From DATDIC01 sp963777625 (GTDB lineage: Bacteria; Pseudomonadota; Alphaproteobacteria; Acetobacterales; Acetobacteraceae): DNA of 64,000 nucleotides. How positions within the stretch are numbered: the stretch's first letter is position 1; every line of letters starts with the position of its first letter. Location: assembly GCA_963777625.1 (NCBI GenBank), contig CAVZRO010000040.1, forward strand, positions 1 through 64,000, read 5' to 3'. Below, one piece after another: positions 46,770 to 56,365 of this stretch. The notes below the pieces were generated by a model, which saw only the letters and a program-made list of their open reading frames with translations, did not search any database and was not told where the DNA came from. The position numbers were made by a program, and so were the translations under genes.

Positions 46770-47867
46770 TCACCAACCGTTCACCCGGTGCCACACCGCT
46801 TCAACCGTCATGTCCCCGTCCACCACGTGGTAGCGGTCATGCGCAGCAGCGGTCATGCAGGTGTGGTTGGGTACGATACGCACCTTGGCGCCCACCGGCA
46901 GATCGATCGGATATGCCGGATCGACCTCGATGACCCCATGCTCCTGATAGGCGCGCCGCACGATTGCCTCACCGTGGCCGCGACGCCCCTGCACATCCAG
47001 CACCAGTCCGAACCCGTAATCCTTCGGCGCCGATTCCGTGCTGCGATCCTTCGACAGCGCCAGCCCGCCGGCATCCACCAGCAGCCGGCCCGGTCGATGT
47101 CCGATCACGCTGGCCAGCACAGTCACCGCGATGTCCTCCAGCCCATGTGTGCCGATCTCGGCCTGGAACAGGTCGCCAAACATGTAGACGCCCGCGCGCA
47201 CCTCGCTCACGCCGTCCAGCGAGCCCGCGTGCAGCGCCGTCGGCGAGCTTCCCATCGAGACGATCGGAACTGCGTGGCCGGCAGCGCGTAACCGTTCCGC
47301 GGCGCGTACCACCCCGGCTCGCTCCGCCTCCGCAATCCGCGCCATATCCTCGTGCGTGCGGCCAGAATAGCTGTGCCCCGCGTGCGTCATCACGCCGGCC
47401 AGCCGAGGACCCAGCCGCGCCGCGATCTCCGTCAACCTGGCGTCATCCGGTGCCAGTCCGCCGCGTTCCTCGCCGGTGTCGATCTCGATCAGCGCGCGCG
47501 GCGGCCGAGCGTGCGAGACGATCGCCGATGCCACCGCCGGATCGTCGGTGATCACCGCGATATCCGCGCCATCCGCATTCAGCCGCGCCACCTCGTCGAG
47601 CTTCTGCGGCGTAATCCCCACCGCGTACAGAATATCGTTGATCCCATGCGCGCTGAAATACTCCGCTTCCGCCAGGGTCGAGACCGTGATCCCCCCCGGC
47701 TGGCCGGCCAGCGCCAGCCGCGCCACGTCGATCGACTTGGCGGTTTTCATGTGCGGCCGTAGCCGAACGTCATGCCGCGCCAGCGCTGCCGACATCGCGG
47801 CGATGTTCCGGCGCAGGATCGTCCTGTCCAGGACCAGACACGGTGTCGGCAGGTCATCGAGTGTCAC
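46770..47867 (-). CDS. D-threonine aldolase / D-serine dehydratase-like PLP enzyme (DSD1 family)
   Basis: A 365-residue fold-III PLP enzyme. K41 in LRPHMKTAKS is the PLP lysine. The C-terminal metal motif HTCMTAAAHDRYHVVDG supplies the His/Cys that bind Zn or Mn in this family. Relatives include D-threonine aldolase, D-serine dehydratase and beta-hydroxyaspartate aldolase. ATG 47867 overlaps the preceding stop as ATGA. It is the last gene of a six-gene operon with an ABC importer, so it probably acts on the imported compound. Confidence 0.87.
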   Translation of the reverse strand: MTLDDLPTPCLVLDRTILRRNIAAMSAALARHDVRLRPHMKTAKSIDVARLALAGQPGGITVSTLAEAEYFSAHGINDILYAVGITPQKLDEVARLNADGADIAVITDDPAVASAIVSHARPPRALIEIDTGEERGGLAPDDARLTEIAARLGPRLAGVMTHAGHSYSGRTHEDMARIAEAERAGVVRAAERLRAAGHAVPIVSMGSSPTALHAGSLDGVSEVRAGVYMFGDLFQAEIGTHGLEDIAVTVLASVIGHRPGRLLVDAGGLALSKDRSTESAPKDYGFGLVLDVQGRRGHGEAIVRRAYQEHGVIEVDPAYPIDLPVGAKVRIVPNHTCMTAAAHDRYHVVDGDMTVEAVWHRVNGW

Positions 47868-48991
47868 GCCGGTACTCCCATCAGTTCAGCGATCCGCGGA
47901 GTGGCCTTCAATCCGCTGCCGGTCAGCACCAGCACCGTGGTCTGTTCCGGAGTCACCACACCGGCTTCCAGCAGCTTGCCGAACGCCGCCGCCGGCTGCG
48001 CCGCGGTCGGCTCGACATAGATCCCCAGCTTGGCCAGCGCGAACGTTGCCCGCGCGATCTCGTCCTCTGTCAGCATGACGGCACCGCCCTGGGTTTCGCG
48101 CAATGCGCCCAACACCTCCAGCATCCGGACTGGAGCCGCGATCGCGGTTCCTTCGGCGATCGTCGGTCTCGTATCAATATTCACGACCTCGCCGGCCAGG
48201 AAGGCAGCGGCAATAGGAGCGCAATTCTCCGGCTGAACGGCGAACAGGCGGGGCATCGAGCTGATCTCGCCGGCCCGCAGCAACTCGGCGAAACCGATCT
48301 CGCAGCCCAGCACGTTGGAGCCCGCCCCGCACGGCACGATGATATTGTCGGGGGCACGAAAGTTCATGTCCTCCCACAATTCGTAGGCCAGCGTCTTGGT
48401 CCCGTGCAGGAAGAAAGGATGCCAGTTATGGCTGGCATAGAACACCGACTCCGATCGCCGCACAGCCGCATCCGCGGTGTCCTGCCGGGTGCCTGGGATC
48501 AGCTCCACGGTCGCGCCGTGTGCGCGCATCTGCACGGTCTTGGCCGGACTGGTCGACGCCGGAGCCATGATCGTGGCCTGCAACCCGCCGGCGGCGGCAT
48601 AAGCGGCGATGGCCGCCCCGCCGTTGCCGGAACTGTCTTCCAGTACCGCGGTTACGCCCTGGGCCCGCAGCAACGACAGCATCACGCTCGCGCCACGATC
48701 CTTGAAGCTCCCCGTCGGCATCATCCATTCGCACTTCACCAGCGCCGGAGCACCGTGCAGGACACGTCGCAACAGCGGTGTGCCGCCTTCGCCCATGCTG
48801 ATCGGGTCATCGACCTGGAACGGCAAAGCGGCCCGATACCGCCAGAGGCTGCGCGTGGCGACATCGATCCCGGCCTGCGTCAGTCCCGGCAGCGGCGTCA
48901 GCAGTAATGGCGCCCTGCCCGGCCCGCACCAGCGTGGCTGATCGAGCGGGAACGTCTCTCCGCTTCGCGGGTCAAGATAGGCCTGTTCCAT
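47864..48991 (-). CDS. Threonine-synthase-like PLP enzyme
   Basis: A 375-residue fold-II PLP enzyme. K97 in PTGSFKDRGAS holds PLP, DSSGNGGAAIAAYAA binds substrate and VPCGAGSNVLG binds phosphate. It resembles threonine synthase but sits in an importer operon and not with hom/thrB, so a catabolic beta-elimination or racemisation is as likely as threonine synthesis. It is 81 bp after the ATPase gene. Confidence 0.85.
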   Translation of the reverse strand: MEQAYLDPRSGETFPLDQPRWCGPGRAPLLLTPLPGLTQAGIDVATRSLWRYRAALPFQVDDPISMGEGGTPLLRRVLHGAPALVKCEWMMPTGSFKDRGASVMLSLLRAQGVTAVLEDSSGNGGAAIAAYAAAGGLQATIMAPASTSPAKTVQMRAHGATVELIPGTRQDTADAAVRRSESVFYASHNWHPFFLHGTKTLAYELWEDMNFRAPDNIIVPCGAGSNVLGCEIGFAELLRAGEISSMPRLFAVQPENCAPIAAAFLAGEVVNIDTRPTIAEGTAIAAPVRMLEVLGALRETQGGAVMLTEDEIARATFALAKLGIYVEPTAAQPAAAFGKLLEAGVVTPEQTTVLVLTGSGLKATPRIAELMGVPA

Positions 48992-49072
48992 TCATAGGAC
49001 TCCCTCACCGGACTGTCGCCGGCCGTCTGTGGAACAGAACCGCCGCCGACTCCAGTCCGGCACAAAACCGCG

Positions 49073-50140
49073 TCACGCCGGCGCGGTTTCCCGTGGGACG
49101 ATAATCAGCTTGTCAGGAGCCAGCAGCACCGAAACCTCGGTTCCGCGCGGATGTGTCGGAGTGCCCACCGGCACCTGCGCCTTCAACTGCAATCCTGCCG
49201 GATGCCGCAGCACATATTCGACGTGATCCCCCATGAAAGCGATATCCGCCACGGCGCAGTCCAGCCGGTTTGCGCCGACCGCGCCGGCCGGCTCCAGCAC
49301 GATCGCACCAGCATGAATGAACGCCGTCGCCGGCCCGCTCAGTCCGGCGATGTCGGCCTGCAGCACGGTGCCGACCGCCTCGATCCGCGCGCACCCGTCG
49401 GCGATCACCACAGGAAGCGCATTCGCATACCCCACAAAATGCGCGATGAAATCGTTGCGGGGAGAACGATAGATCTCCTCCGGTGTGCCAAACTGCATCA
49501 CCTGGCCGCGATTCATCACCGCGATCGCATCGGACAGCGCCAGCGCTTCCCTCTGGTCATGCGTCACATATACCGCCGTGATATCGAGTTGTCGCGTCAC
49601 CTGGCTGATCTCGACCCGCATCTCTTCTCGCAAGGAGGCGTCTAGGTTGGACAGCGGCTCGTCCAACAGCAGGATCGTCGGCCGATAGACGATCGCGCGC
49701 GCCAGGCCGACCCGCTGCTGCTGGCCACCCGAAAGCTCGCGCGGATAGCGCTCAGCCAGCATGTCCAGGTGCACCATCCGTAGCGCGTCGGCCACCCGCT
49801 GCTGCCGCTCGGCCCGCGACAGGCCGCGCACACTCAGCGGGAAATCGACATTGTTGGCAACGCTCAGATGCGGAAACAGCGCAAAGCTCTGGAACACCAT
49901 GCCCATATTGCGACGATGGGTGGGCAGGCGCGTCACGTCGGACCCGTCCACCATCACCCGGCCACCATCCGGGGTCAGCGCGCCCACGATCACGCGCAGC
50001 AACGTGGTCTTGCCGCAGCCGCTCGGGCCAAGCAGCGACAGGAACGTGCCACGCGGCACATCCAGGCAGATATCCGACAGGGCCACGAAGCTGCCCCACC
50101 GCTTGCCGACATGATCGATTGTCAGGCGTGTCGGGGTCAT
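49073..50140 (-). CDS. ABC importer ATPase, PotA/FbpC type
   Basis: A 355-residue ATPase with Walker A GPSGCGKTT at 38-46, signature LSGGQQQRVGLARA, Walker B LLLDEPLSNLD and a C-terminal TOBE-like regulatory domain. ATG 50140 overlaps the permease stop. It powers uptake of the ligand of the binding protein at 52.9 kb. Confidence 0.93.
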   Translation of the reverse strand: MTPTRLTIDHVGKRWGSFVALSDICLDVPRGTFLSLLGPSGCGKTTLLRVIVGALTPDGGRVMVDGSDVTRLPTHRRNMGMVFQSFALFPHLSVANNVDFPLSVRGLSRAERQQRVADALRMVHLDMLAERYPRELSGGQQQRVGLARAIVYRPTILLLDEPLSNLDASLREEMRVEISQVTRQLDITAVYVTHDQREALALSDAIAVMNRGQVMQFGTPEEIYRSPRNDFIAHFVGYANALPVVIADGCARIEAVGTVLQADIAGLSGPATAFIHAGAIVLEPAGAVGANRLDCAVADIAFMGDHVEYVLRHPAGLQLKAQVPVGTPTHPRGTEVSVLLAPDKLIIVPRETAPA

Positions 50141-50946
50141 GCGCCCTTCAGCCCGCCCAGCAGGTTTTCCGGATTGACCATCCGCAGCATGCCAAGCAGG
50201 AACAGCAGCGACGGCACCAGCAGAATAGTGCTGATCGCGGCGGCCACCGACAAATAGCCGTTGCCCAGAGAAAGATAGGTCTGCACCGGCAGGGTCACCG
50301 TATCGGTTCCGTACACCATCAGGGTCAGCACGAAATCGTTATAAGACGCCAGGAAGGCGAACAGCGAAGCCGCCACGATGCCCGGCAGCGCCAGCGGCAA
50401 GGTCACTTTCCGGAACAGCCGGAACGGACCGCAGCCCATCACCGCGCCGGCTTCCAGCAGCCGCGGGTCCATGCCCTCGAACGTGCTGATCAGTACCACC
50501 ACCGCAAATGGCGCAGCCAGGATCACGTGCGCCAGCGCAATACCAACTGCCGTGTTGGTCAGGTGAAGGGCGTAGAAGATGCGGGCGACCCCCAAAGCAA
50601 ACGTGATCTCTGGGATCATGCGCGGGAACAGGATCGCCCCGATCAGCACCCATTTCAGCGGCAACTTGTAGCGCGCGATCGCCCACCCCGCCGGCAGCGC
50701 GAGCACGAGTGTGAACAGCGTCGCCAGGAGCGCGATTTCGGCGGTGTTGAACAGCACGCCGCCGAGATCGACGGTCTCGGCCGCCCAGGCGAACCAGCGC
50801 AGCGTCCAGCTTCCGGGCAGCATGCGCACGCCAAACCAGTCGGCGCCGAACGCCTCCAGCAGCACCATCACCAGGGGCAGCGTGATGAACAGCACGAAGC
50901 ACAGAATCAGCGTGCCACGCAGCAGGCCGCCAGAGACATTCCTCAT
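50137..50946 (-). CDS. ABC importer permease, PotC type
   Basis: A 269-residue inner-membrane permease with about six segments (starting GTLILCFVLFITLPLVMVLLE) and an EAA loop EAGAVMGCGPFRLFRKVTLPLA. ATG 50946 is chosen; longer readings add unrelated sequence. It overlaps the previous permease as ATGA. Confidence 0.92.
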   Translation of the reverse strand: MRNVSGGLLRGTLILCFVLFITLPLVMVLLEAFGADWFGVRMLPGSWTLRWFAWAAETVDLGGVLFNTAEIALLATLFTLVLALPAGWAIARYKLPLKWVLIGAILFPRMIPEITFALGVARIFYALHLTNTAVGIALAHVILAAPFAVVVLISTFEGMDPRLLEAGAVMGCGPFRLFRKVTLPLALPGIVAASLFAFLASYNDFVLTLMVYGTDTVTLPVQTYLSLGNGYLSVAAAISTILLVPSLLFLLGMLRMVNPENLLGGLKGA

Positions 50947-51824
50947 GCTGGCCGCCGGCTGCGTCCGACCGACTGGTAAGCGATCACCAACCCCGCCTGG
51001 ATCACACCCATCACCACCGCCATCGCGCTCGCTTGCGGCCAGTCGAGAAACACGTTGGCAACGGTATAGATCTTCACCCCGATCGGCTGATAGTCCCCGC
51101 CGGCAATCAGCGGGATGCTGAACGCACCGAAGCACTGCAGGAAGATCATCACGCCGCCCGCCCACAGGCTGCCCCGCAGCAGCGGCAGCAGGACCCGGCG
51201 GAACACCACCGCCGGGCTCGCGCCCATCACCCGCCCCGCTTCCTCCAACGCCGGATCGATCGCGCCCAGGCCCGACATGATGACCAGCCCACCGTACGGG
51301 AAGAACATCCAGACATAGAACAGGATCAGACCTTGGATCGTGTAGTCGATCGCCAGCGGATGCGTCAGCAGGTGCAGCTTGAGCAGCACCACGTTGATCC
51401 AGCCAGTGCGATCGTACAGGATCACCAGCCCCAGCGCCCCCACCAGCGCTGGGATGGTGATCGGCAGCATCATCAGGAATTGCAACGCCCGACGGCCGAC
51501 GAACCGGCGCCGCAGCAGCAATGCAAGCGGCAGGCTCAGCAGGATCGAGAGCACGGTCGCCGCCAACGACAGCCCGAGTGTCAGCGCCAGCACGCCGAGC
51601 CCCGCCCGGCTACCCAGAAAATCCGTGTAATGGCGCAGCGTCCAGCCTGGCCCATGGGTGGGCGTGACGCTCTCAGCCACCGTGTATGCGAGCGGGTAAT
51701 AGAAAGCAGCCCCGAGAAACAGCATCAGCGGCGCCGCCAGCAGGCTGCCGACCAGCACGTGTCGGGTGCGTGCGCCAGCCACACCGCCCGGCGCGGCACC
51801 CACCCCGGCCGGAGCCGCCGGCAT
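50943..51824 (-). CDS. ABC importer permease, PotB type
   Basis: A 293-residue permease; membrane segments begin VLVGSLLAAPLMLFLGAAFYY. The EAA loop is EAGRVMGASPAVVFRRVLLPLL. The start is ATG 51824 or GTG 51830, the latter overlapping the binding-protein stop as GTGA. Confidence 0.91.
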   Translation of the reverse strand: MPAAPAGVGAAPGGVAGARTRHVLVGSLLAAPLMLFLGAAFYYPLAYTVAESVTPTHGPGWTLRHYTDFLGSRAGLGVLALTLGLSLAATVLSILLSLPLALLLRRRFVGRRALQFLMMLPITIPALVGALGLVILYDRTGWINVVLLKLHLLTHPLAIDYTIQGLILFYVWMFFPYGGLVIMSGLGAIDPALEEAGRVMGASPAVVFRRVLLPLLRGSLWAGGVMIFLQCFGAFSIPLIAGGDYQPIGVKIYTVANVFLDWPQASAMAVVMGVIQAGLVIAYQSVGRSRRPA

Positions 51825-51826
51825 CG

Positions 51827-52975
51827 TCACGATGCGATGTAATCCATCCCGTGTTTCTGGATGAACGTGATCGCCTCCAGGTTGGTCATGTTGATCCCCC
51901 GCGCCTGGGCGACATCCACGCGCGCGATCTTGTCCCACACGCTGGCGGGCGCCTTCTTCCACACTTCGGTGCCCGGGTACTGGTACATCGTCTCCAGCAT
52001 ATGGAGTTGCACCTCGTCCGACAGCATCAGGTTGATCGCCTTGTAGGCGTCAGATCTCTGCGCTGCCGAATCGACCGCCGGCACCGCGAAATACGCGTTC
52101 GACGAGCCGATGATGTTCACGTCCAGCGGGGTGGAACGCGTGGTCGGCGGAAGCTGCCCCTGCTCGGCGCTCCACAGGGAATAATCCTGCGCGTATGAGG
52201 TCAGCCAGACTTGTTCGGTCTGGAACTGATGGAACATCACCGGCGGTGAGGACGCGATCGGCTGAGCGAAGGCGCGGCTGAACTCGGTAAAGCGGCTCCA
52301 GCCATTCTTCCAGGCCGCGGACCCGGCGATCTCGGAGAACGGCTTGCTGAAATCAACTCCGCCCGCCGCCAGAAACGCGTAGATCATCGCGCGTCCGCCG
52401 CCGGAGCCTGCATCGGGCCGCACCATCCCGATATGGCCCTTGAATTCGTCGCGGCGGTCGAAAAACTCCGCCCAGGTCTTGGGTGGGGTTTTGACGAACG
52501 CGCTGTTCTGGATCAACCCGAACTGCGAGCGCCAGAACAGCAGGCCCGCGCCGTGCAGCGCGACGCCGAAATCGTTCTCGTTGTACTGCGTGGGTATCTC
52601 GGCCTGATTCGGAATCTCCTTTGCCCGGTCCGGATAGAGCGGATCGAAATGCAGGCCCGCCGTAACCATGTTCGCCAGATCGAGGTCCTTCAGAAACAAC
52701 AGCGAAAAGCCCGGATCCCCGTCACGCCAGGTTTGCATCTGAAGCTGCAATGTCGGACCCGAGCCGACGGTGTATTTGATCTCAACCCCGGTATCGTGGC
52801 GGATTTTCGGGATCAGGTACGTGCTCCAGAAGGCCTGGAAGTTCGGTCCCGAAACCGTATCGACGACAGTCAGCGTGCCGGCGGCACTGGCCCATCGCAA
52901 TGGAGACGTGCCAAGTGCCACGCCGGCCGCACCGCCGAGCAATCCCCGACGCGATACATTCATGTATTGGATCAT
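51827..52975 (-). CDS. Extracellular solute-binding protein, Tat-exported
   Basis: A 382-residue periplasmic binding protein. The N-terminus VSRRGLLGGAAGVALG is a twin-arginine signal. It resembles binding proteins for polyamines, phosphonates or iron. ATG 52975 has AAGGGAGG six bases before it and is preferred over 52993 and 52963. It starts the operon binding protein - permease - permease - ATPase - ThrC-like - DSD1-like. Confidence 0.9.
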   Translation of the reverse strand: MIQYMNVSRRGLLGGAAGVALGTSPLRWASAAGTLTVVDTVSGPNFQAFWSTYLIPKIRHDTGVEIKYTVGSGPTLQLQMQTWRDGDPGFSLLFLKDLDLANMVTAGLHFDPLYPDRAKEIPNQAEIPTQYNENDFGVALHGAGLLFWRSQFGLIQNSAFVKTPPKTWAEFFDRRDEFKGHIGMVRPDAGSGGGRAMIYAFLAAGGVDFSKPFSEIAGSAAWKNGWSRFTEFSRAFAQPIASSPPVMFHQFQTEQVWLTSYAQDYSLWSAEQGQLPPTTRSTPLDVNIIGSSNAYFAVPAVDSAAQRSDAYKAINLMLSDEVQLHMLETMYQYPGTEVWKKAPASVWDKIARVDVAQARGINMTNLEAITFIQKHGMDYIAS

Positions 52976-53094
52976 CGCTTGCCTCCCTTGCACGAGACGC
53001 TAGGCGGCGTCTCCAGCCAACGTCAACACGGCGGAAAGTTTCGGGCTCTGCCCCAGGAAGCACCCACCCCCACGCCCAACCCAAGTAGCGGGTT

Positions 53095-53161
53095 CCAAGG
53101 GCAAGCCCTTGGCGGGAGTCCAGAGGGCAGCGCCCTCTGGCGGGGTCGGGGCAGCGCCCCG
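53095..53161. repeat. Three consecutive GC-rich hairpins between divergent genes
   Basis: Stems at 53095-53112 (8 bp, loop AA), 53120-53140 (9 bp, loop AGC) and 53147-53161 (6 bp, loop AGC) follow one another. The text CCAGAGGGCAGCGCCCTCTGG, followed by GGGGCAGCGCCCC, looks like an intergenic palindromic repeat of the kind scattered in alphaproteobacterial genomes. It lies between the divergent binding-protein and DjlA-like genes, so it is not a terminator for either. Confidence 0.65.
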
Positions 53162-53217
53162 GTTCCGCGCGCACAACGCTTTTGCCGCGTCCCGTCGCGG
53201 CATGGTAAGTCGCGCCC

Positions 53218-54000
53218 ATGAGCTACTGGGGCAAGATCATCGGCGGGCTTGCCGGCTTCGCGATGGGCGGGCCGATGGGCGCGGTGTTCGGAGCCGCCAT
53301 GGGCCATGCCGCCGACAGCGGCAACATCCCCAACCTGCGCGTGCCGTTCGGCACCGATCCGCTGTTGAACCCCGCGCGGGTCGCCGCCCTGCTTGGCCGT
53401 CGCGACCAGATTTTCGCCATCGCGGTGGTGGTGCTGGCAGCCAAGCTCGCCAAGTGCGACGGGCCAGTGAAGCGCGAGGAAATCGCCGCCTTCCGCCGCC
53501 AGTTCCGCATCCCCGCGGCGGCCACGCAAGATGTCGGGCGGCTGTTCGACATGGCGCGCGACCGGCCGGAAGGCTTTGAGGCCTACGCCCAGCAGCTCTC
53601 CCAGAGCTTCGCCGATAATCGCGGCATGCTGGAGGATGTGCTGGCCGCCCTGTTTCAGATCGCCCAGGTCGATGGCCCGGTGAATCGCGCCGAGCACGAC
53701 TATCTTTCCACCGTGCATCGGCTGTTCGGTCTGGATCAGACCGCGTGGGACCGCGCCCGCGGCGCCATTCCCCGCCAGCCGCAGACCGGCGACGATACCG
53801 ACGCCTACATGGTCCTCGGCGTCTCCCGATCGCTTGGCAATGACGAGCTGCGGGCGGCCTGGAAGCGCCTGATGCGGGAGAACCATCCAGACAGCCTCGC
53901 GTCCCGTGGTGTTTCCGAAGACCTGATCGCCCGGGCGGGCGACAAGGTTGCCCGCATCAACGCGGCCTGGGACCGCATCAAGCGCGAGCGCGGGCTGTAG
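53218..54000 (+). CDS. DjlA-like co-chaperone: glycine-rich anchor, TerB and J domain
   Basis: A 260-residue protein. The N-terminal GKIIGGLAGFAMGGPMGAVF is a Gly-rich membrane anchor; a TerB-like helical domain follows (IFAIAVVVLAAKLAKCDGPV), and the C-terminal J domain has HPD in MRENHPDSLASRG. It would stimulate DnaK at the membrane. The following amidase gene begins 2 bp after its stop. Confidence 0.9.
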   Translation: MSYWGKIIGGLAGFAMGGPMGAVFGAAMGHAADSGNIPNLRVPFGTDPLLNPARVAALLGRRDQIFAIAVVVLAAKLAKCDGPVKREEIAAFRRQFRIPAAATQDVGRLFDMARDRPEGFEAYAQQLSQSFADNRGMLEDVLAALFQIAQVDGPVNRAEHDYLSTVHRLFGLDQTAWDRARGAIPRQPQTGDDTDAYMVLGVSRSLGNDELRAAWKRLMRENHPDSLASRGVSEDLIARAGDKVARINAAWDRIKRERGL

Positions 54001-54001
54001 C

Positions 54002-54739
54002 TTGCGCATCCGCGAGCTGCCCAGCCGAAACCACGACGAACGGCCGGCCGGCACGCCGATCGACATGCTGATCCTGCACTACACGGGAACGAAGACCGCA
54101 CGGGACGCAATCGAGCGGCTGCTCAATCCCGCAACCCGCCGATCCGCGCATTACGTCGTGGACGAGGACGGCGCCATCCTGCGCCTGGTGCCGGAAGAAC
54201 GCCGCGCCTGGCACGCTGGTGTTTCATCTTGGCGCGGACAAACCGGCCTTGATGATCGGTCGGTCGGGATTGAGGTGGTCAACCCCGGGCACGAGTGGGG
54301 CTATCGCGATTTCCCCGTGCTGCAGCTTGCGGCAGTCTGCGATCTTTGTCTCGCAATCCTGTCGCGGCATCCGATTCCGGCCAGGAACATTGTGGCGCAC
54401 AGCGACGTCGCTCCCGACCGCAAACAAGATCCCGGCGAGAAGTTCGAATGGAACGCATTGGCGGAGAATGGGGTCGGGCTCTGGCCGTCCGATGTCCCCA
54501 ATCTCGGCACGGGCGACCCCGTGCGCGATGCGACCAGCCTCAGCCCCGTTCGCGCAGTCCTGGCGGAAATCGGTTATCGCGTCACCCCGGAGGGCGCGCT
54601 CGATCCGGCGCTTGCTGCCGTTCTGCGCGCCTTTCAGCGCCATTGGCGGCCGGAAGCCGTAACCGGTCAGGCCGATGCCGGCACGCTGGCCAGGATTCTT
54701 GGCGTCGCCGCCCTATGCGGTAATTCTCACCGCGAATAG
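54002..54739 (+). CDS. N-acetylmuramoyl-L-alanine amidase (AmiD-like)
   Basis: About 245 residues. Zn ligands are the His of LILHYTGT and the His of VAHSDVAPDRKQDPG; GIEVVNPGHEWGY is also typical of the family. A C-terminal peptidoglycan-binding repeat ends the protein (DPALAAVLRAFQRHW). No signal peptide is seen, so it may recycle wall fragments in the cytosol. The start is uncertain: TTG 54002 follows the previous stop, ATG 53948 overlaps that gene, and ATG 54065 is too late for the family. Confidence 0.87.
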   Translation: MRIRELPSRNHDERPAGTPIDMLILHYTGTKTARDAIERLLNPATRRSAHYVVDEDGAILRLVPEERRAWHAGVSSWRGQTGLDDRSVGIEVVNPGHEWGYRDFPVLQLAAVCDLCLAILSRHPIPARNIVAHSDVAPDRKQDPGEKFEWNALAENGVGLWPSDVPNLGTGDPVRDATSLSPVRAVLAEIGYRVTPEGALDPALAAVLRAFQRHWRPEAVTGQADAGTLARILGVAALCGNSHRE

Positions 54740-54749
54740 CCTCGCCGGC

Positions 54750-56336
54750 ATGATTGCGTTCGCCGAACTGCTGGAGCGGCTGGTTTTCACGCCGTCGCGC
54801 AATGCGAAGATTGCGCTGTTGCGCCGCTATTTCGAGACGGAGCCGGACCCCGACCGCGGCATCGGCCTCGCCGCGATTGCCGGGGAGCTGGCGTTCAGCA
54901 TGGCGAAGCCTGGGCTGATACGGGACCTGGCGACCGCCCGAACCGATCCGGTGCTGTTCGGCTGGTCGTACGACTACGTGGGCGACCTCGCCGAGACCGT
55001 CGCGCTGATGTGGCCGGCCTCCCCGAACGGCGCCGACCCTCCCCGGCTCTCGGAGGTCGTGGAGACGCTGGAGACGGCACCCAAATCGGCGCTGCCGCAG
55101 ATCGTTGCCGACTGGCTGGATGCGTCGGACGCGTCGGTGCGCTTCGCGCTGCTGAAGCTGATCACCGGCGCGCTGCGCGTCGGTGCCTCCGGCCGGCTGG
55201 CGAAAATTGCGCTGGCGGAGATCGGCGGCGTGGATCCGGACGAGGTGGAGGAGGTGTGGCACGGCCTGGCGCCGCCCTACCTGGCCTTGTTCGCCTGGCT
55301 GGAAGGGCGCGGCGAGCGGCCCGATCCGGCGGACGCTCCGGTGTTCCGCCCGCCCATGCTGGCGCAGGCGCTGGAAGACGCCGAGTTGGCGGGCCTGCAG
55401 ACGGGGGCGTTCCGGGCCGAATGGAAATGGGATGGTATCCGGGTGCAACTGGTCTCCACCAAGGGCGGTCGACGGCTCTATTCCCGCGGAGCGGAGGACA
55501 TTTCAGCGGCGTTTCCCGAAATCGTCGGTGCGATGGAGTTCCTCGCGGTGCTGGACGGCGAGCTGCTGGTGATCCGCGAAGGCAAGGTGGCGCCGTTTGC
55601 CGACTTGCAGCAGCGGCTGAACCGCAAGCAGGTCACAGCGAAGATGATGCAGACCTATCCCGTGGGCGTGCGGCTGTACGACATCCTGTTTGATAATGAG
55701 GAGGATGTCCGGCCACTGCCCTTCGACCATCGACGAGAGCGACTGGAGCAATGGTTCGCCCGCGTGCGTCCCGCGCGCATGGATCTATCGGCGCTGATCG
55801 CGTTCGCCTCGATCGAGGAGCTGGGAGCGTTGCGGCTGGGTGCGCGGGCGGCGTCGATGGAAGGGATCATGCTGAAGCGCGCCGACAGTCCTTATGTGCC
55901 CGGCCGGCCGAAAGGGTTGTGGTGGAAATGGAAGCGCGATCCGCACACCGTGGATGCGGTGCTGATGTACGCGCAGCGCGGGCACGGCAAGCGCAGCAGC
56001 TATTATTCCGACTACACGTTCGGGCTGTGGAAGGAGAATGAACTGGTGCCGGTCGGCAAGGCCTATTTCGGCTTCACGGACGAGGAGCTGGGATTCCTGG
56101 ACCGTTGGATACGCAACCATACGGTGGCAAGGTTTGGGCCGGTGCGGGAGGTGGAGAAGGCGCTGGTGCTGGAAGTGGCGTTCGATGCGGCGCAGCTTTC
56201 GACCCGGCATAAATCCGGGGTTGCGATGCGGTTTCCACGCATCGCGCGGATTCGTACCGATAAGCCGGCCGCCGAGGCGGACCGGCTGGAGCATCTGATG
56301 GCGCTGGTGGAGGACCGGGCTACCGCCCCAGGCTGA
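54750..56336 (+). CDS. ATP-dependent DNA ligase
   Basis: A 528-residue ligase. The nucleotidyl lysine is K226 in EWKWDGIRVQL; RGAEDISAAFPEI, LDGELLVI, SMEGIMLKR and WWKWKRDPHTVDAVLMYA are the later motifs. An N-terminal helical DNA-binding domain precedes them. It resembles the LigB-type ligases tied to DNA damage response in alpha- and gammaproteobacteria, but the usual exonuclease and helicase partners are not here. ATG 54750 is 10 bp after the amidase stop. Confidence 0.92.
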   Translation: MIAFAELLERLVFTPSRNAKIALLRRYFETEPDPDRGIGLAAIAGELAFSMAKPGLIRDLATARTDPVLFGWSYDYVGDLAETVALMWPASPNGADPPRLSEVVETLETAPKSALPQIVADWLDASDASVRFALLKLITGALRVGASGRLAKIALAEIGGVDPDEVEEVWHGLAPPYLALFAWLEGRGERPDPADAPVFRPPMLAQALEDAELAGLQTGAFRAEWKWDGIRVQLVSTKGGRRLYSRGAEDISAAFPEIVGAMEFLAVLDGELLVIREGKVAPFADLQQRLNRKQVTAKMMQTYPVGVRLYDILFDNEEDVRPLPFDHRRERLEQWFARVRPARMDLSALIAFASIEELGALRLGARAASMEGIMLKRADSPYVPGRPKGLWWKWKRDPHTVDAVLMYAQRGHGKRSSYYSDYTFGLWKENELVPVGKAYFGFTDEELGFLDRWIRNHTVARFGPVREVEKALVLEVAFDAAQLSTRHKSGVAMRFPRIARIRTDKPAAEADRLEHLMALVEDRATAPG

Positions 56337-56365
56337 TCCTCCCTTGCCGGCGGCGGGCCGGAGAG

